Notes: a model not told the origin generated them from the letters alone. A stretch of DNA of 64,000 nt from CAZMRF01 sp964568735 (GCA_964568735.1 CAZMRF010000005.1:1-64000), one strand, 5' to 3'. Shown: positions 51,618-59,304, counted from the first letter of the stretch. Made by a program: numbers and translations.

Positions 51618-53195
51618 CTAGGAGCCTGTCCGGGCCATCGCGCGGAGCCGGCTCTCCACGTGGCCGCGCACCGCCGCGGCCTGGCGCTTAGCTTCGTCGA
51701 GGTGAGCCTCGGCCCTGCGGCGGAGATCGGAGGCCGCGGAGGCGTCCGAGACCTCGGGGAGGTTGATCAGGACGTTGTCGAAGGCGCCCTCCGCCGCGGC
51801 CGCGGCCGCAAAGGCCGCGACGCCGACGTCGCTCAGCGCCGCGGGAGCCCCGATCCGGACGAGCTCCTCCGCGAGGGCCGTGATCTCCGCGGCTCCCCGG
51901 ATCACCGAGAGCGGCACCTCGATGGCGCGGATGGTGGCCGCGAGGACCGCCTTCTCCCTCTCCGCCCGCTCCGACGGCGTCGCGTCCGGGGCCCGCCGGG
52001 CTGACATCATGCCGTCGAAGGCGTCGCTGTCTTCCTGGATGGCCGCGAGGAGGCTGCGCCGCAGCGCCTGAGCCTTCGAGCCGACCGCCGCGAGCGCCGC
52101 CCGATTCTCGAAGGCGTCTGCGCGGGGGTAGGTGATTCCGGCCACCATCCCGGCGAGCGCGGCGCCGAGGGCTCCGCAGAGGGCGGCCACGGAGCCCCCA
52201 CCCGGGGCCGGTGTGTCGCGGGCCACGTCGTCGACGAAGGCGGCGAGCGTCATTCCCGCGAACCCCCTCCGCCCCTCCTGGACGCGGTACTCGACGATCT
52301 TCTTCTCGGGATCGAAGGGCGTCACGTCGCTCAGACCCAGGGAGTGCATCGCGAGCTCGACGAGATCCCTCTCCGGCACCGCGGGGCTCTTCCCCTGCCG
52401 CTCCCTGTAGAACCTGCCCGCCATGAGCATGGCCTCGAGCGGGATCAACCCCACGACCTCGCTGCCGGTGACACGCAGGCCGAGCCCCGCCGCCTCGCGG
52501 CAGCACTCCTCGAAGACGGCGTGGGGCGGGGTGACACGGTAGCTGGTCACGTTGACGGAGACCTGCGCCTTGCCGTACTCGTCGATGAACCAGCCCACCC
52601 CGCGGACGTGCTTGAGCCTGCCGGGCACCTTCACCGACCGCCCCTGCGCGTCCCGGACGATGTTCCCGGCGGCGTCACGCTTCGCTCTTCCCGCCTCGCG
52701 GATGTTCAGCGCGATCTCGTGAGCGAGCCTGCGGTCGCGCGTGTTCAGGTTGACGTCGTACTCGCCCTGCCGGACATCGGCGAGGCTGCGCCTCTCCGGC
52801 GTCGAAGCCGCCTCCTCGTAGAGGTAGACCGGGATGCCCAGCTCCTCGCCCACCCTGCGCCCCACCCTGCGCGCGAGATCGGCGCACTCCTCCATCGTGA
52901 CGCCCTGGAGGGGGACGAAGGGGCAGACGTCGGTGGCGCCCATTCGAGGGTGCTCCCCCCGGTGGCGGGACATGTCGATCAGCTCCGCCGCCCGCCGGAT
53001 GGCGCGGAAGGCCGCCTCCGCCATCGCCTCCGGCGGACCGGCAAGCGTGACGACCGTGCGGTGGGTGGCAGCGCCCGGATCGACGTCGAGCAGGCGGGCG
53101 CCTTCCACCTCCGTGGCGGCGGCGCAGATCTGGTCGATGACGGCCCGGTTCCTCCCCTCGGAGAAATTGGGAACGCACTCGACGAGCTTCATCAC
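51618..53195 (-). CDS. ftcD: Glutamate formimidoyltransferase / formimidoyltetrahydrofolate cyclodeaminase
   Basis: Bifunctional enzyme of histidine degradation, 525 residues. Residues 1-300 form the formiminotransferase part (LVECVPNFSEGRN, THRTVVTLAG, HPRMGATDVCPFVPL, YDVNLNTRDRRLAHEIALNIREAG), which moves the formimino group from formiminoglutamate to tetrahydrofolate. Residues 325-525 form the cyclodeaminase (TPAPGGGSVAALCGALGAAL, VGVAAFAAAAAAEGAFDNVLINL). The hut genes are not nearby. Its ATG overlaps the FIST gene stop by four bases. Confidence 0.93.
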   Translation of the reverse strand: MMKLVECVPNFSEGRNRAVIDQICAAATEVEGARLLDVDPGAATHRTVVTLAGPPEAMAEAAFRAIRRAAELIDMSRHRGEHPRMGATDVCPFVPLQGVTMEECADLARRVGRRVGEELGIPVYLYEEAASTPERRSLADVRQGEYDVNLNTRDRRLAHEIALNIREAGRAKRDAAGNIVRDAQGRSVKVPGRLKHVRGVGWFIDEYGKAQVSVNVTSYRVTPPHAVFEECCREAAGLGLRVTGSEVVGLIPLEAMLMAGRFYRERQGKSPAVPERDLVELAMHSLGLSDVTPFDPEKKIVEYRVQEGRRGFAGMTLAAFVDDVARDTPAPGGGSVAALCGALGAALAGMVAGITYPRADAFENRAALAAVGSKAQALRRSLLAAIQEDSDAFDGMMSARRAPDATPSERAEREKAVLAATIRAIEVPLSVIRGAAEITALAEELVRIGAPAALSDVGVAAFAAAAAAEGAFDNVLINLPEVSDASAASDLRRRAEAHLDEAKRQAAAVRGHVESRLRAMARTGS

Positions 53196-54388
53196 TGGGT
53201 CGTCTCCTCGCCGGCGCCTTCGGCCTGCTCCGCGATCAGCGTCATGACTCCGGTGTAGTTGTGCAGGCGCGGAAGCCCTCTCATGGAGGCGAACTCACAG
53301 AAGCTGAAGAAGCCCGCCATGGGCAGCGACTGGAATGTATTACTGATGTAGGCGGTGTCGATGCCGGTCATCCCGTAGAGGCTCGACCCGCGCGCGCAGC
53401 AATTGAAGTAGAGCCCCAGCCGCGGCCGGGCCAGCGAGCCCACGAGGGCCTCCTCGCCGAGCATCGCCTTGAGGTCCTCGCGCGCCCCGACGGGATCGCG
53501 CAGGACGAACCCGACGACCTCCCCCACCGAGACCGTCCGCCCCACGGCGACGGCGCCCGAGTCCGCGTCCACGCCGATGATGTTCCGGACCACGTAATCC
53601 CCCCGCGAGAGGGGCTCGCCTGCGCGCGCCTCGTGGATCGGGAATCCGACGAAGATGAAGCCCGCGAGGCGCTCGAGATCCCCGGGGAACTCCTCTCCCA
53701 TGGAGGCGGTGAGACCCTCCAGGGCCGGCCTGCCGTCCAGCTCGATGATCACGTTGCCCTCGGCCTCGGTGACCGTCTGGCAGCGGCCGAGCGGGCGGCA
53801 CGACTGAGTGACGCCGACGGACGAGGTGAGCTCCCCCGAGAGGAGCACGCCGGAGATCCCGTTGCTGATGGAGCGGCCCCCGCACATCTGGAAGGTCTGG
53901 TCGCCCGATCCCGAGTCGGCGGCGCCGCCTCCCACGAGCGGCACGGGTCCGAGCATCTCGGAGAGGCCCTGGAAGAGGGCGTCTGGGTTGCAGTTGAGCG
54001 TATCCGGGAAGAGCGCGAGGATGCTGCCACCCGCCAGGTAGGGGCTCACGAGGCGCCCGATCTCGCGGCCCGCCTCGCGGTCCCGCCCCTTGAGGTTCTG
54101 GATCAGGAAAGGAGCAGCCCGTGCCTTGTCCGCCGCGAGAGCCAGCACCGCGACCCCGCGCTCGCCCTCGATCTCGCCGTCGGAGCCCAGGACTCCCGCG
54201 CCCGAGCAGCCGACGAGGTTGCCGCAGCGGGTCGTCTTCCTGACTGTCTTGAGCATCTCCGTGTAGGCGGGGGCGTGATCTGAGGTGGCAAAGAGGAAGA
54301 CCAGCCCCGCGCTCTGGAGGCCGGCCCGCGACATGGCCGCGAGCGAGGCCTGCTCGGCCGCGCGCAGGGGATCCTTGGCGGAGGACAT
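53192..54388 (-). CDS. FIST domain protein
   Basis: A 398-residue protein with FIST N and FIST C domains, a sensory module thought to bind small ligands such as amino acids. Visible landmarks are VGCSGAGVLGSDGEIE, ALFPDTLNCNPDALFQGLSE, PLVGGGAADSG, and the C-terminal YFNCCARGSSLYG...AGFFSFCEFAS typical of FIST_C. ATG at 54388 with a GGGAG site was preferred to ATG 54409, which lacks one. It overlaps ftcD by four bases, so the sensor and the histidine-catabolic enzyme are coupled; a link to histidine or glutamate sensing is inferred. Confidence 0.85.
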   Translation of the reverse strand: MSSAKDPLRAAEQASLAAMSRAGLQSAGLVFLFATSDHAPAYTEMLKTVRKTTRCGNLVGCSGAGVLGSDGEIEGERGVAVLALAADKARAAPFLIQNLKGRDREAGREIGRLVSPYLAGGSILALFPDTLNCNPDALFQGLSEMLGPVPLVGGGAADSGSGDQTFQMCGGRSISNGISGVLLSGELTSSVGVTQSCRPLGRCQTVTEAEGNVIIELDGRPALEGLTASMGEEFPGDLERLAGFIFVGFPIHEARAGEPLSRGDYVVRNIIGVDADSGAVAVGRTVSVGEVVGFVLRDPVGAREDLKAMLGEEALVGSLARPRLGLYFNCCARGSSLYGMTGIDTAYISNTFQSLPMAGFFSFCEFASMRGLPRLHNYTGVMTLIAEQAEGAGEETTQ

Positions 54389-54547
54389 GCCGCTCCCAGC
54401 CCAGATCATGTCGGAATCGCACCTCCGCCCCGCGTCCGGAACCTCCCCATGCTAGCAGAGGGCCTCCCTTGACCGCCCCTCGATAGGGTGGGATTCTGCG
54501 CGACTCTCCGAGCCCGGGCCCTGCGCGGTCCGGCGAGGCCGCCGACC

Positions 54548-55447
54548 GTGACACCCAAGTCCCCGGGAAGAGCCATCTCGATCGCCGCCTACTCCCTGCT
54601 CTGCCTCATCTGGGGCACGACGTGGGTCGTGATCCAGATCGGGCTGAGGGGGCTGCCTCCCCTGACGGGCGTCGCGGCGCGCTTCGGGATCGCCTCGGTG
54701 CTCCTGCTCGCCGTGGCGCTGCTCATGGGAGTGAGGCTCGGCGCCCGGCCCTACGAGCGGCGGCTGTGGTGCATCAATGCGCTGCTCTCCTTCTCGCTCT
54801 CCTACGGGGTCGTCTACTGGGCGGAGCAGTGGGTCCCCTCGGGCCTCGCCGCGGTGCTCTTCGCCACCTATCCGCTCTTCGTCACGATCCTCGCGCATTT
54901 CGCGCTCCCCGCCGAGCCGATCAGCGCCGGTGAGCTTTCCGGGATCCTGACGGGCTTCGCGGGCGTGGGCCTCATCTTCTCGGAGGATTTCGCCGTCCTC
55001 GGCGGCAGAGAGGTGGCCGTGGCTGCCCTCGTGCTGCTCGTCTCCCCCTTCGTCTCCGCGGTCGCGAGCGTGGCTGTGAAGAAGTGGGGAAAGGAGATCC
55101 ACCCGCTGTCGCTGACATCCATCCCGATGGCGATGACCGCCGGGATCGTCGGGGCAGCCGCCCTGGCGACGGAAGGCGACCGAGCGATCCACTGGAATGC
55201 GACGTCGATCGGGGCGCTTCTCTACCTCGCGATCATGGGGTCGGCCGTGACCTTCACGCTCTACTACTGGCTCCTCTCCCACTACACCGTGAAGCGCATG
55301 TCCCTCGTCGCCTACATCATCCCCGTCGTGGCCGTCTCGATAGGCCTCGCCCGCGGCGAACCCCTCACCGCGAAGATCCTCACAGGAGCCGCCCTCGTTC
55401 TCGGGGGCGTCGCGCTCGCCGTGAATGCGGGGCGGAAACAGCTGTAA
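54548..55447 (+). CDS. EamA/DMT family transporter
   Basis: A 299-residue transporter with ten transmembrane helices in two EamA repeats. LLCLIWGTTWVVIQIGLRGLPPL at the N-terminus and YWLLSHYTVKRMSLVAYIIPVVAV in the second repeat are typical of the drug/metabolite transporter superfamily. Substrate is unknown, with metabolite or amino-acid export likely. GTG at 54548 (GAGG site) was preferred to an in-frame start at 54488. Divergent from the FIST-ftcD unit. Confidence 0.85.
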   Translation: MTPKSPGRAISIAAYSLLCLIWGTTWVVIQIGLRGLPPLTGVAARFGIASVLLLAVALLMGVRLGARPYERRLWCINALLSFSLSYGVVYWAEQWVPSGLAAVLFATYPLFVTILAHFALPAEPISAGELSGILTGFAGVGLIFSEDFAVLGGREVAVAALVLLVSPFVSAVASVAVKKWGKEIHPLSLTSIPMAMTAGIVGAAALATEGDRAIHWNATSIGALLYLAIMGSAVTFTLYYWLLSHYTVKRMSLVAYIIPVVAVSIGLARGEPLTAKILTGAALVLGGVALAVNAGRKQL

Positions 55448-55512
55448 GGACGCCATGACGATTTACGGGGGGCATTCTTTGCTGGAGGCCCGGCCCGTGC
55501 GAGAATAGCGCC

Positions 55513-55731
55513 ATGAGCGAACCGGCCATCGACATCGACAAGCTCTCCCCGGAAGAGCGGCTCAAGCTTCTCGAGAAGTTGTGGGACAGCCTGAGCGACC
55601 ACGAAGTGCCCTTGACGGCCCGACTACGGGAAGAGTTGGACCGGCGGCTCGACGATCTGGACCGGGACGGACCGCGTGGAATCCCGTGGGATGAGGTCCT
55701 TCAGCGCTTGCGTCTTCACACCCTTCCTTGA
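55513..55731 (+). CDS. Addiction module antitoxin component (TIGR02574/PF09720-like)
   Basis: A 72-residue acidic/basic helical protein with the family pattern IDKLSPEERLKLLEKLWDSLSDHEVPLTARLREELDRRL. Proteins of this family are labile antitoxins normally followed by a RelE/ParE toxin; here the next gene is a Gp49/HigB-like toxin from a different pairing, so the antitoxin may be orphaned. It stands at the left border of the accessory island. The ribosome site is poor. Confidence 0.8.
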   Translation: MSEPAIDIDKLSPEERLKLLEKLWDSLSDHEVPLTARLREELDRRLDDLDRDGPRGIPWDEVLQRLRLHTLP

Positions 55732-55756
55732 CAGAGGATACTAGTACTTATATGCT
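55728..55756 (+). promoter_or_regulatory. Promoter of the HigBA-like pair, giving a leaderless toxin mRNA
   Basis: A perfect TTGACA (55728-55733), overlapping the antitoxin stop codon, is followed after 17 bases by TATGCT (55751-55756). The spacer contains the palindrome TACTAGTA (55739-55746), a likely operator. Transcription would start within a few bases of the toxin GTG at 55762, so the mRNA would be nearly leaderless. Confidence 0.6.
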
Positions 55757-55761
55757 CCTCC

Positions 55762-56094
55762 GTGTCGGACAAGCCGCTCATCTGGGTCGCATCGGTTCGA
55801 AAAACCCTGAAGGCGTTTCCGGCCGATGCACGCCGGATAGCCGGCTTCCAGTTGCGGAGGCTGCAGAGAGGCATGGAGCCGAATGATTGGAAGCCCATGC
55901 CGAGCATCGGTCCAAGCGCCCAGGAGATTCGAATCCACACAGGACGCGAACATCGTGTCTTTTACGTCGCCAAGTTCTCGGAGGGGATCTACGTGCTCCA
56001 CGCGTTCGAGAAGAGGACGAGAAAAACGCCCCTCCGGGAAGTGCAGCTCGCCAGGGAGCGATTTCGAGCCCTGGTCCTGAGACGTCGAGGCTAA
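55762..56094 (+). CDS. HigB/RelE-type toxin (Gp49-like)
   Basis: A 110-residue basic protein of the phage-derived Gp49/HigB toxin family (PF05973), a RelE-fold ribosome-dependent mRNA interferase. Landmarks are VRKTLKAFPADARRIAGFQLRRLQRG, IGPSAQEIRIHTGREHRVFYVA and LHAFEKRTRKTPLREVQLARERF. It starts with GTG at 55762 and is followed, one base after its stop, by the XRE-family antitoxin, the order toxin-antitoxin that is typical of higBA. No ribosome site is visible, agreeing with the leaderless promoter. Confidence 0.85.
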   Translation: MSDKPLIWVASVRKTLKAFPADARRIAGFQLRRLQRGMEPNDWKPMPSIGPSAQEIRIHTGREHRVFYVAKFSEGIYVLHAFEKRTRKTPLREVQLARERFRALVLRRRG

Positions 56095-56095
56095 C

Positions 56096-56428
56096 ATGGC
56101 TGGCAAGCGGAAGGTCAGCGCAAAACTGAGGGTAACCGCATCTACCGGGAATGTGTTTCGAGATCTTGGCTTTCCCCCGGACGAGGTCGAGCATCTCTTG
56201 ATCCGGGCGGACTTACTCATCCAGCTCCAGAAGCTCATCAGCTCACGTGGCTTCAAGCAGGCTGAGGCGGCGAGGATTCTCCGGGTTTCCCAGCCCCGGA
56301 TCAGTGATCTTCTCCGAGGCAGGATCGACCTTTTTAGTACCGACGCGCTCATCGACATGCTGGCCCGCCTCGGCGTTCGAGTCCGATTGGTCCTCAAGCA
56401 CTCACGCCGGGGCAACAAGGTCGCGTAA
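56096..56428 (+). CDS. HigA-like XRE-family antitoxin
   Basis: A 110-residue protein with a helix-turn-helix of the HTH_37/XRE type (GFKQAEAARILRVSQPRISDLLRGRIDLFS, about 51-80). It pairs with the preceding HigB-like toxin, neutralises it, and represses their shared promoter. Its stop codon TAA is followed by C, giving GCGTAAC, which is the reverse complement of an attC-type R' box (GTTACGC), suggesting that the pair was captured beside an integron recombination site. Confidence 0.85.
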   Translation: MAGKRKVSAKLRVTASTGNVFRDLGFPPDEVEHLLIRADLLIQLQKLISSRGFKQAEAARILRVSQPRISDLLRGRIDLFSTDALIDMLARLGVRVRLVLKHSRRGNKVA

Positions 56429-56498
56429 CGCCGCGGTCCATCAGCGGCGCGCCAGCGCCGTCCGCTGCAACCGGGTAGGCGGCGAAGCATTGGCGCTA
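56423..56498 (-). other. Degenerate attC-like site
   Basis: Between the stops of the converging higA and 56496-57023 genes lies a 76-base GC-rich palindromic stretch. On the minus strand it ends with TGATGGACCG then GCGTTACGC, closely resembling the end TGATGGCCGACGTTAGGC of the better site at 57044-57144. The left box is not recognisable (TAG stop followed by CGCC), so it is a weak candidate for the recombination site of the upstream minus-strand cassette gene. Confidence 0.35.
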
Positions 56499-57023
56499 CT
56501 CCACCAACCGAACTGATTCAAAGTACCCTGTCACGATGTTGCGCGCCACTTCGATTACCTTTACGGCGGTCATGATATGGAGCGGATCGTGTGGCTGCCC
56601 GCACTGGATGGCGAACTGCTCGCCGACGCGCCAGTCCGGCCACACCTTCGGTAATGGCACGTTCGGACTGTCAGTCCAGTCGTTTGGACGGGCCTTGCCC
56701 GCCTCTGCGTAGGCGAGAAGTCGCGCCTTGATATCGGTTGGATCTCCGCCGAAAAGCGGCGTCCGACGTTGGCGCGCGAAATAGTATGTGAACCTGCTCA
56801 TTATGATGTGGGAGGAGCCACGGCTTCGCGTGCAGACCTCGATTGACGCATGAAACGCGAAGAACACCAGGCAAGCAAGCTCGTACTTGGAGGGCAGCTC
56901 CTGCGATGTTCCGCTGGCCTCGCGCTCCGCGGCGATGAAGCCGTCGATAGCTGCAGCTGCGCGCCTGGCCAGCACCTCGGCTGCGTCGGCGGCGGTCACT
57001 CTCTTCCGGAATAGCCCAAACAT
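56496..57023 (-). CDS. Unknown cassette-like protein
   Basis: A protein of 175 residues (ATG 57023; GTG 57029 is possible) starting MFGLFRKRVTAADAAEVL. It is predicted to be helical and soluble, with aromatic-rich segments (YELACLVFFAFHASIEV, MSRFTYYFARQRRT). No family is recognised. Base composition is lower in GC than the housekeeping flanks. It begins 21 bases after the attC-like site, as expected for an integron cassette, and converges with the higBA pair. Confidence 0.6.
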   Translation of the reverse strand: MFGLFRKRVTAADAAEVLARRAAAAIDGFIAAEREASGTSQELPSKYELACLVFFAFHASIEVCTRSRGSSHIIMSRFTYYFARQRRTPLFGGDPTDIKARLLAYAEAGKARPNDWTDSPNVPLPKVWPDWRVGEQFAIQCGQPHDPLHIMTAVKVIEVARNIVTGYFESVRLVE

Positions 57024-57043
57024 CGACACCTAGAACCCGATGC

Positions 57044-57144
57044 GCCTAACGTCGGCCATCACCCGCGGGCCAGACGGCGCGACGGTTGCTGCTGTTCGCA
57101 AGCGGCGTGATGGCCGAGACCGTCGGAGCATGACCTTGTTAGAC
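57044..57144 (-). other. attC-like integron recombination site
   Basis: On the minus strand the site starts with GTCTAAC (57144-57138; R''-like, containing the TAA stop of the gene ending at 57139) and ends with GTTAGGC (57050-57044; canonical R'). The interior is an imperfect palindrome with arms GTGATGGCC and GGCCATCAC and a GC-rich centre. Size (101 bases) is in the attC range. The right half has a longer spacing between inner and outer boxes than a canonical attC, so this is a candidate site, not a certain one. Confidence 0.55.
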
Positions 57145-57888
57145 AGCCAACTGCCCCTGCTCTGTTCGCTTCTGACGGAAATTACATCGCTCCACGAGTT
57201 TGAGTGTTTCACGCAAGTGCTTGGCGACGTCGGCCTCTTGGAACTCTGCGATCTCACGCAAACGGGCCACGGCGTGTGAGTACGTGGGTCCTTGAGGCCC
57301 ATCGAGGTGGCCGGTGGCCCAGAAGTACAGAAGTTCATACGACGTTCCCGATGGTGTGGGGCAAATCCGTCGGAGAATGCTGTCCTCCCGGACCCCGTCG
57401 TACCGATGGTCGATATAGCCCTCGAGTGTAAGCCACGCAGGGTAGAGACCAAGTAGTCGGCGTGCGAGTTCAGTCTGAATCAGAAGACGCGCTCCCTTAA
57501 CCGTCTTTTCTAGACCGACCGCGCGAGCCAATGTGTCGTTGGTGGGCAAGAATTTGACGAGGTTCCGAACCTCCACCCGAGGTTCTCTTTCAAGAGCACC
57601 GCTCACGAGTGCCCCGCGCAGGAGCAAGCCTTGCCGGAACAATTCGAGATATACGCGCTGGAGGACTTGAAGAATCTCCGGGACGCCACTCCCCCACACA
57701 ACGAGAGAGTCGCTGAACAGATTAACTTTCGTTCGATTAGGATCCTCATCGCACAAGGGCGCAAGGCCTTCGAAGACGGTGTTGTAAAAGCGGTTCAGCT
57801 TCTCGTACGCGACCTGCGGCCCAAGCTGATATGCCGCGGCGATGCCGAGTAGGTCACCGTAGAAAGTGAAGTGATCGTCGCCGTTCAT
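57139..57888 (-). CDS. Cassette-encoded protein with class III nucleotide cyclase-like fold
   Basis: A 249-residue protein (ATG 57888 with a GAGGAG site). The pattern FTFYGDLLGIAAAY (Asp12), VNLFSDSLVVWGSG (Asp60) and LLLRGALVSGAL resembles the core of class III adenylate/guanylate cyclases, where two metal-binding Asp residues about 45-50 apart are followed by an R-G/I-G strand. Similar stand-alone proteins are common near mobile elements and some are the cyclases of Pycsar defence systems, but the resemblance here is by eye and distant. Its stop codon lies in the attC-like site, as usual for integron cassettes. No effector gene is adjacent. Confidence 0.6.
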   Translation of the reverse strand: MNGDDHFTFYGDLLGIAAAYQLGPQVAYEKLNRFYNTVFEGLAPLCDEDPNRTKVNLFSDSLVVWGSGVPEILQVLQRVYLELFRQGLLLRGALVSGALEREPRVEVRNLVKFLPTNDTLARAVGLEKTVKGARLLIQTELARRLLGLYPAWLTLEGYIDHRYDGVREDSILRRICPTPSGTSYELLYFWATGHLDGPQGPTYSHAVARLREIAEFQEADVAKHLRETLKLVERCNFRQKRTEQGQLAV

Positions 57889-57964
57889 CGGCTCCTCATT
57901 CTGGCTGTCAAACGTGCGGCATAAGCCGCGGCTGAACGTAATCGGATCCCAACCCGAGGCACCG

Positions 57965-58438
57965 CTAGAAACCGACCTTTGGTGGCATTTGCGGTCCGGG
58001 ATAGTACGGCTGACACCACGAGCAAGGGTGCAAACCGAGTTCAACAGCCTCTCGAGCATTGCGCAGAAGTTTGTGATTCCGGGAGTAAATCCTTGCTACG
58101 TGGTGACACGATCGCAGGTGGTACATGAAGGCGCTTCCGATCACCGGTTGGTCCATGTAGAACTCCTCCTCGGTTGGCGCCTCCGACGCAGACTCGATGC
58201 GGCACTGCTGGTCGGCTTCAATCCACTGGTGGAGAAACCAGAGGAGTCGCTCCGCGAGAGCATCACCTCGCAGCTCGTTGCCGAGGGAGTACTGCATTGC
58301 CCAGCTCCTGTGGAGTCGATCTCCTTCATCGATCTGCTGTGCAACATGGCATGCGATCGCCCACTCGTCGGGGAATGCCCGACGGCTTACGTCTGACTGC
58401 GCTTTGCAGATCGGACACCTTATTGGCAAATCGTTCAT
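57965..58438 (-). CDS. Small zinc-finger-like cassette protein, unknown function
   Basis: A 157-residue protein (ATG 58438 with AGGAAA upstream). It has a CxxC at the N-terminus (IRCPICKAQ) and another near the C-terminus (HPCSWCQPYY), probably binding one zinc ion, and between them a helical region with aromatic and His residues (FMYHLRSCHHVARIYSRNH). No family recognised. GC content is lower than the flanks. It is the first cassette gene next to the integrase remnant; the 76-base gap to the next gene ends with GTTTGAC, a degenerate R'-like box. Confidence 0.55.
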   Translation of the reverse strand: MNDLPIRCPICKAQSDVSRRAFPDEWAIACHVAQQIDEGDRLHRSWAMQYSLGNELRGDALAERLLWFLHQWIEADQQCRIESASEAPTEEEFYMDQPVIGSAFMYHLRSCHHVARIYSRNHKLLRNAREAVELGLHPCSWCQPYYPGPQMPPKVGF

Positions 58439-58739
58439 CGTGTTTCCTGCATCAGTTTTCGAACAACTACATGGTCCGTCCAACTACATTTCACCTTCGA
58501 GGATAACCGGATGAGGGTGTGGCTGTCTGCAGGATAGTGCGCCAGGGACGGGGGCGGTTCGCACGCACCCGACTCATTCGTTGGTAGTTTGGACAACCGA
58601 GCCGGGGAAGGACAAGCAGTGATCCGACTCAGGGCGCCGGATAGCAGGATACGAGCCGCGCGGCGCCAGAGGCGGGGTGGGGCTTCCGGGTATTCCTGTC
58701 CCCGCAGTTGCGGGGGAGTCTTCAGAGGTCCGTCGTCAC
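58439..58739. other. Gap between integrase remnant and first cassette
   Basis: About 300 bases without a credible gene. It contains a perfect 7-base hairpin (CCCCGCA 58700-58706, TGCGGGG 58709-58715, two-base loop) next to the 3' end of the integrase remnant, without a T-run. In a reverse integron this is where attI would be expected, but no clear GTTRRRY core site could be seen. Confidence 0.35.
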
Positions 58740-58960
58740 TCATGGTCGTGGATCCAGCGGACTCCGCCTGCTCTTCGCGCCACGGCTCCGTACCTGCGCG
58801 TAGACCAGCGTTGTCGTGACGTCAGCGTAACCAAGAAGCTCTTGAATAGTCCTGATGTCGTACCCATCCTCGAGGGGGTGCGTCGCGAACGAGTGGCGCA
58901 GGCATTGGCAGGTGGCAGGTTTGAGGATCCCCGACTTCAGAACGGCGATTTCGCCGGGAG
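58740..58960 (-). pseudogene. intI: Integron integrase IntI, C-terminal remnant
   Basis: An open stretch of about 70 codons ending with TGA at 58740-58742. It reads GILKPATCQCLRHSFATH, then LEDGYDIRTIQELLGYADV, then TTTLVYAQV and finally RGAKSRRSPLDPRP. This matches the extreme C-terminus of integron integrases, including the RG-x(4)-RSPLD ending found in IntI and not in XerC/XerD. The catalytic Tyr (LVYAQV) and Arg are kept, but the His of the H-x-x-R box is Gln (TCQCLR) and the later His of LLGH is Tyr (LLGY). Everything upstream of about 58970 is replaced by the DUF433 gene, which uses another frame over the first 30 bases. It is a dead remnant. It points the same way as the cassette genes, as in reverse integrons. 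Confidence 0.85.
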
Positions 58961-59179
58961 CTGGTGAACCCTCTCGGTTTCGAGGCGCTCGCTGGCGTAG
59001 GCGAGGCAGGCCAGGATGTCCTCATGGATCAGGCCGGGGTAGTTCTTGAGGATGGCCTCCTCCGTCCATCCCCTGGCGAGGAGATCGATGATGAACCCCA
59101 CGGCGAGCCTCGTTCCCTTCACTACGGGCTTGCCGACCAGCACGGCCGGGTCGACGACGATCCTCTCTTCCCAACCCAT
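58937..59179 (-). CDS. DUF433 antitoxin-like protein (orphan)
   Basis: An 80-residue protein of the DUF433 family: VDPAVLVGKPVVKGTRLAVGFIIDLLARGWTEEAILKNYPGL and EDILACLAYASERLETE are family hallmarks; the family is a winged-helix-like antitoxin normally followed by a DUF5615 PIN-like toxin. Here no toxin follows; its last dozen codons (RVHQLPAKSPF) run into the integrase remnant, a sign of a recombination junction. ATG at 59179 has a strong AGGAGG site. A near-identical but degraded DUF433 piece lies at 63441-63536. Confidence 0.85.
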   Translation of the reverse strand: MGWEERIVVDPAVLVGKPVVKGTRLAVGFIIDLLARGWTEEAILKNYPGLIHEDILACLAYASERLETERVHQLPAKSPF

Positions 59180-59304
59180 TTCGAGCCTCCTTGCATCTTA
59201 TCCCCGCACGCCGGAGCGGCGGACATAGGACATCTCGGCGGTGACAGAGTCGGGAATACAGCTTCCTTCCCGCTGTCCCCCACAGGGGGGGCGCTCTGCC
59301 CCGC

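Noticed and set aside
58690..58725. Hairpin CCCCGCA/TGCGGGG as an intrinsic terminator or CRISPR repeat
   Set aside because: There is no T-run on either strand and the unit occurs once only.
58435..58743. A 102-codon minus-strand frame starting at the integrase stop (ATGA overlap)
   Set aside because: Composition is low-complexity and Pro/Arg-rich, it overlaps the start of the clearly better gene at 58438, and its codons do not resemble either flank. It was kept as a gap with a hairpin.
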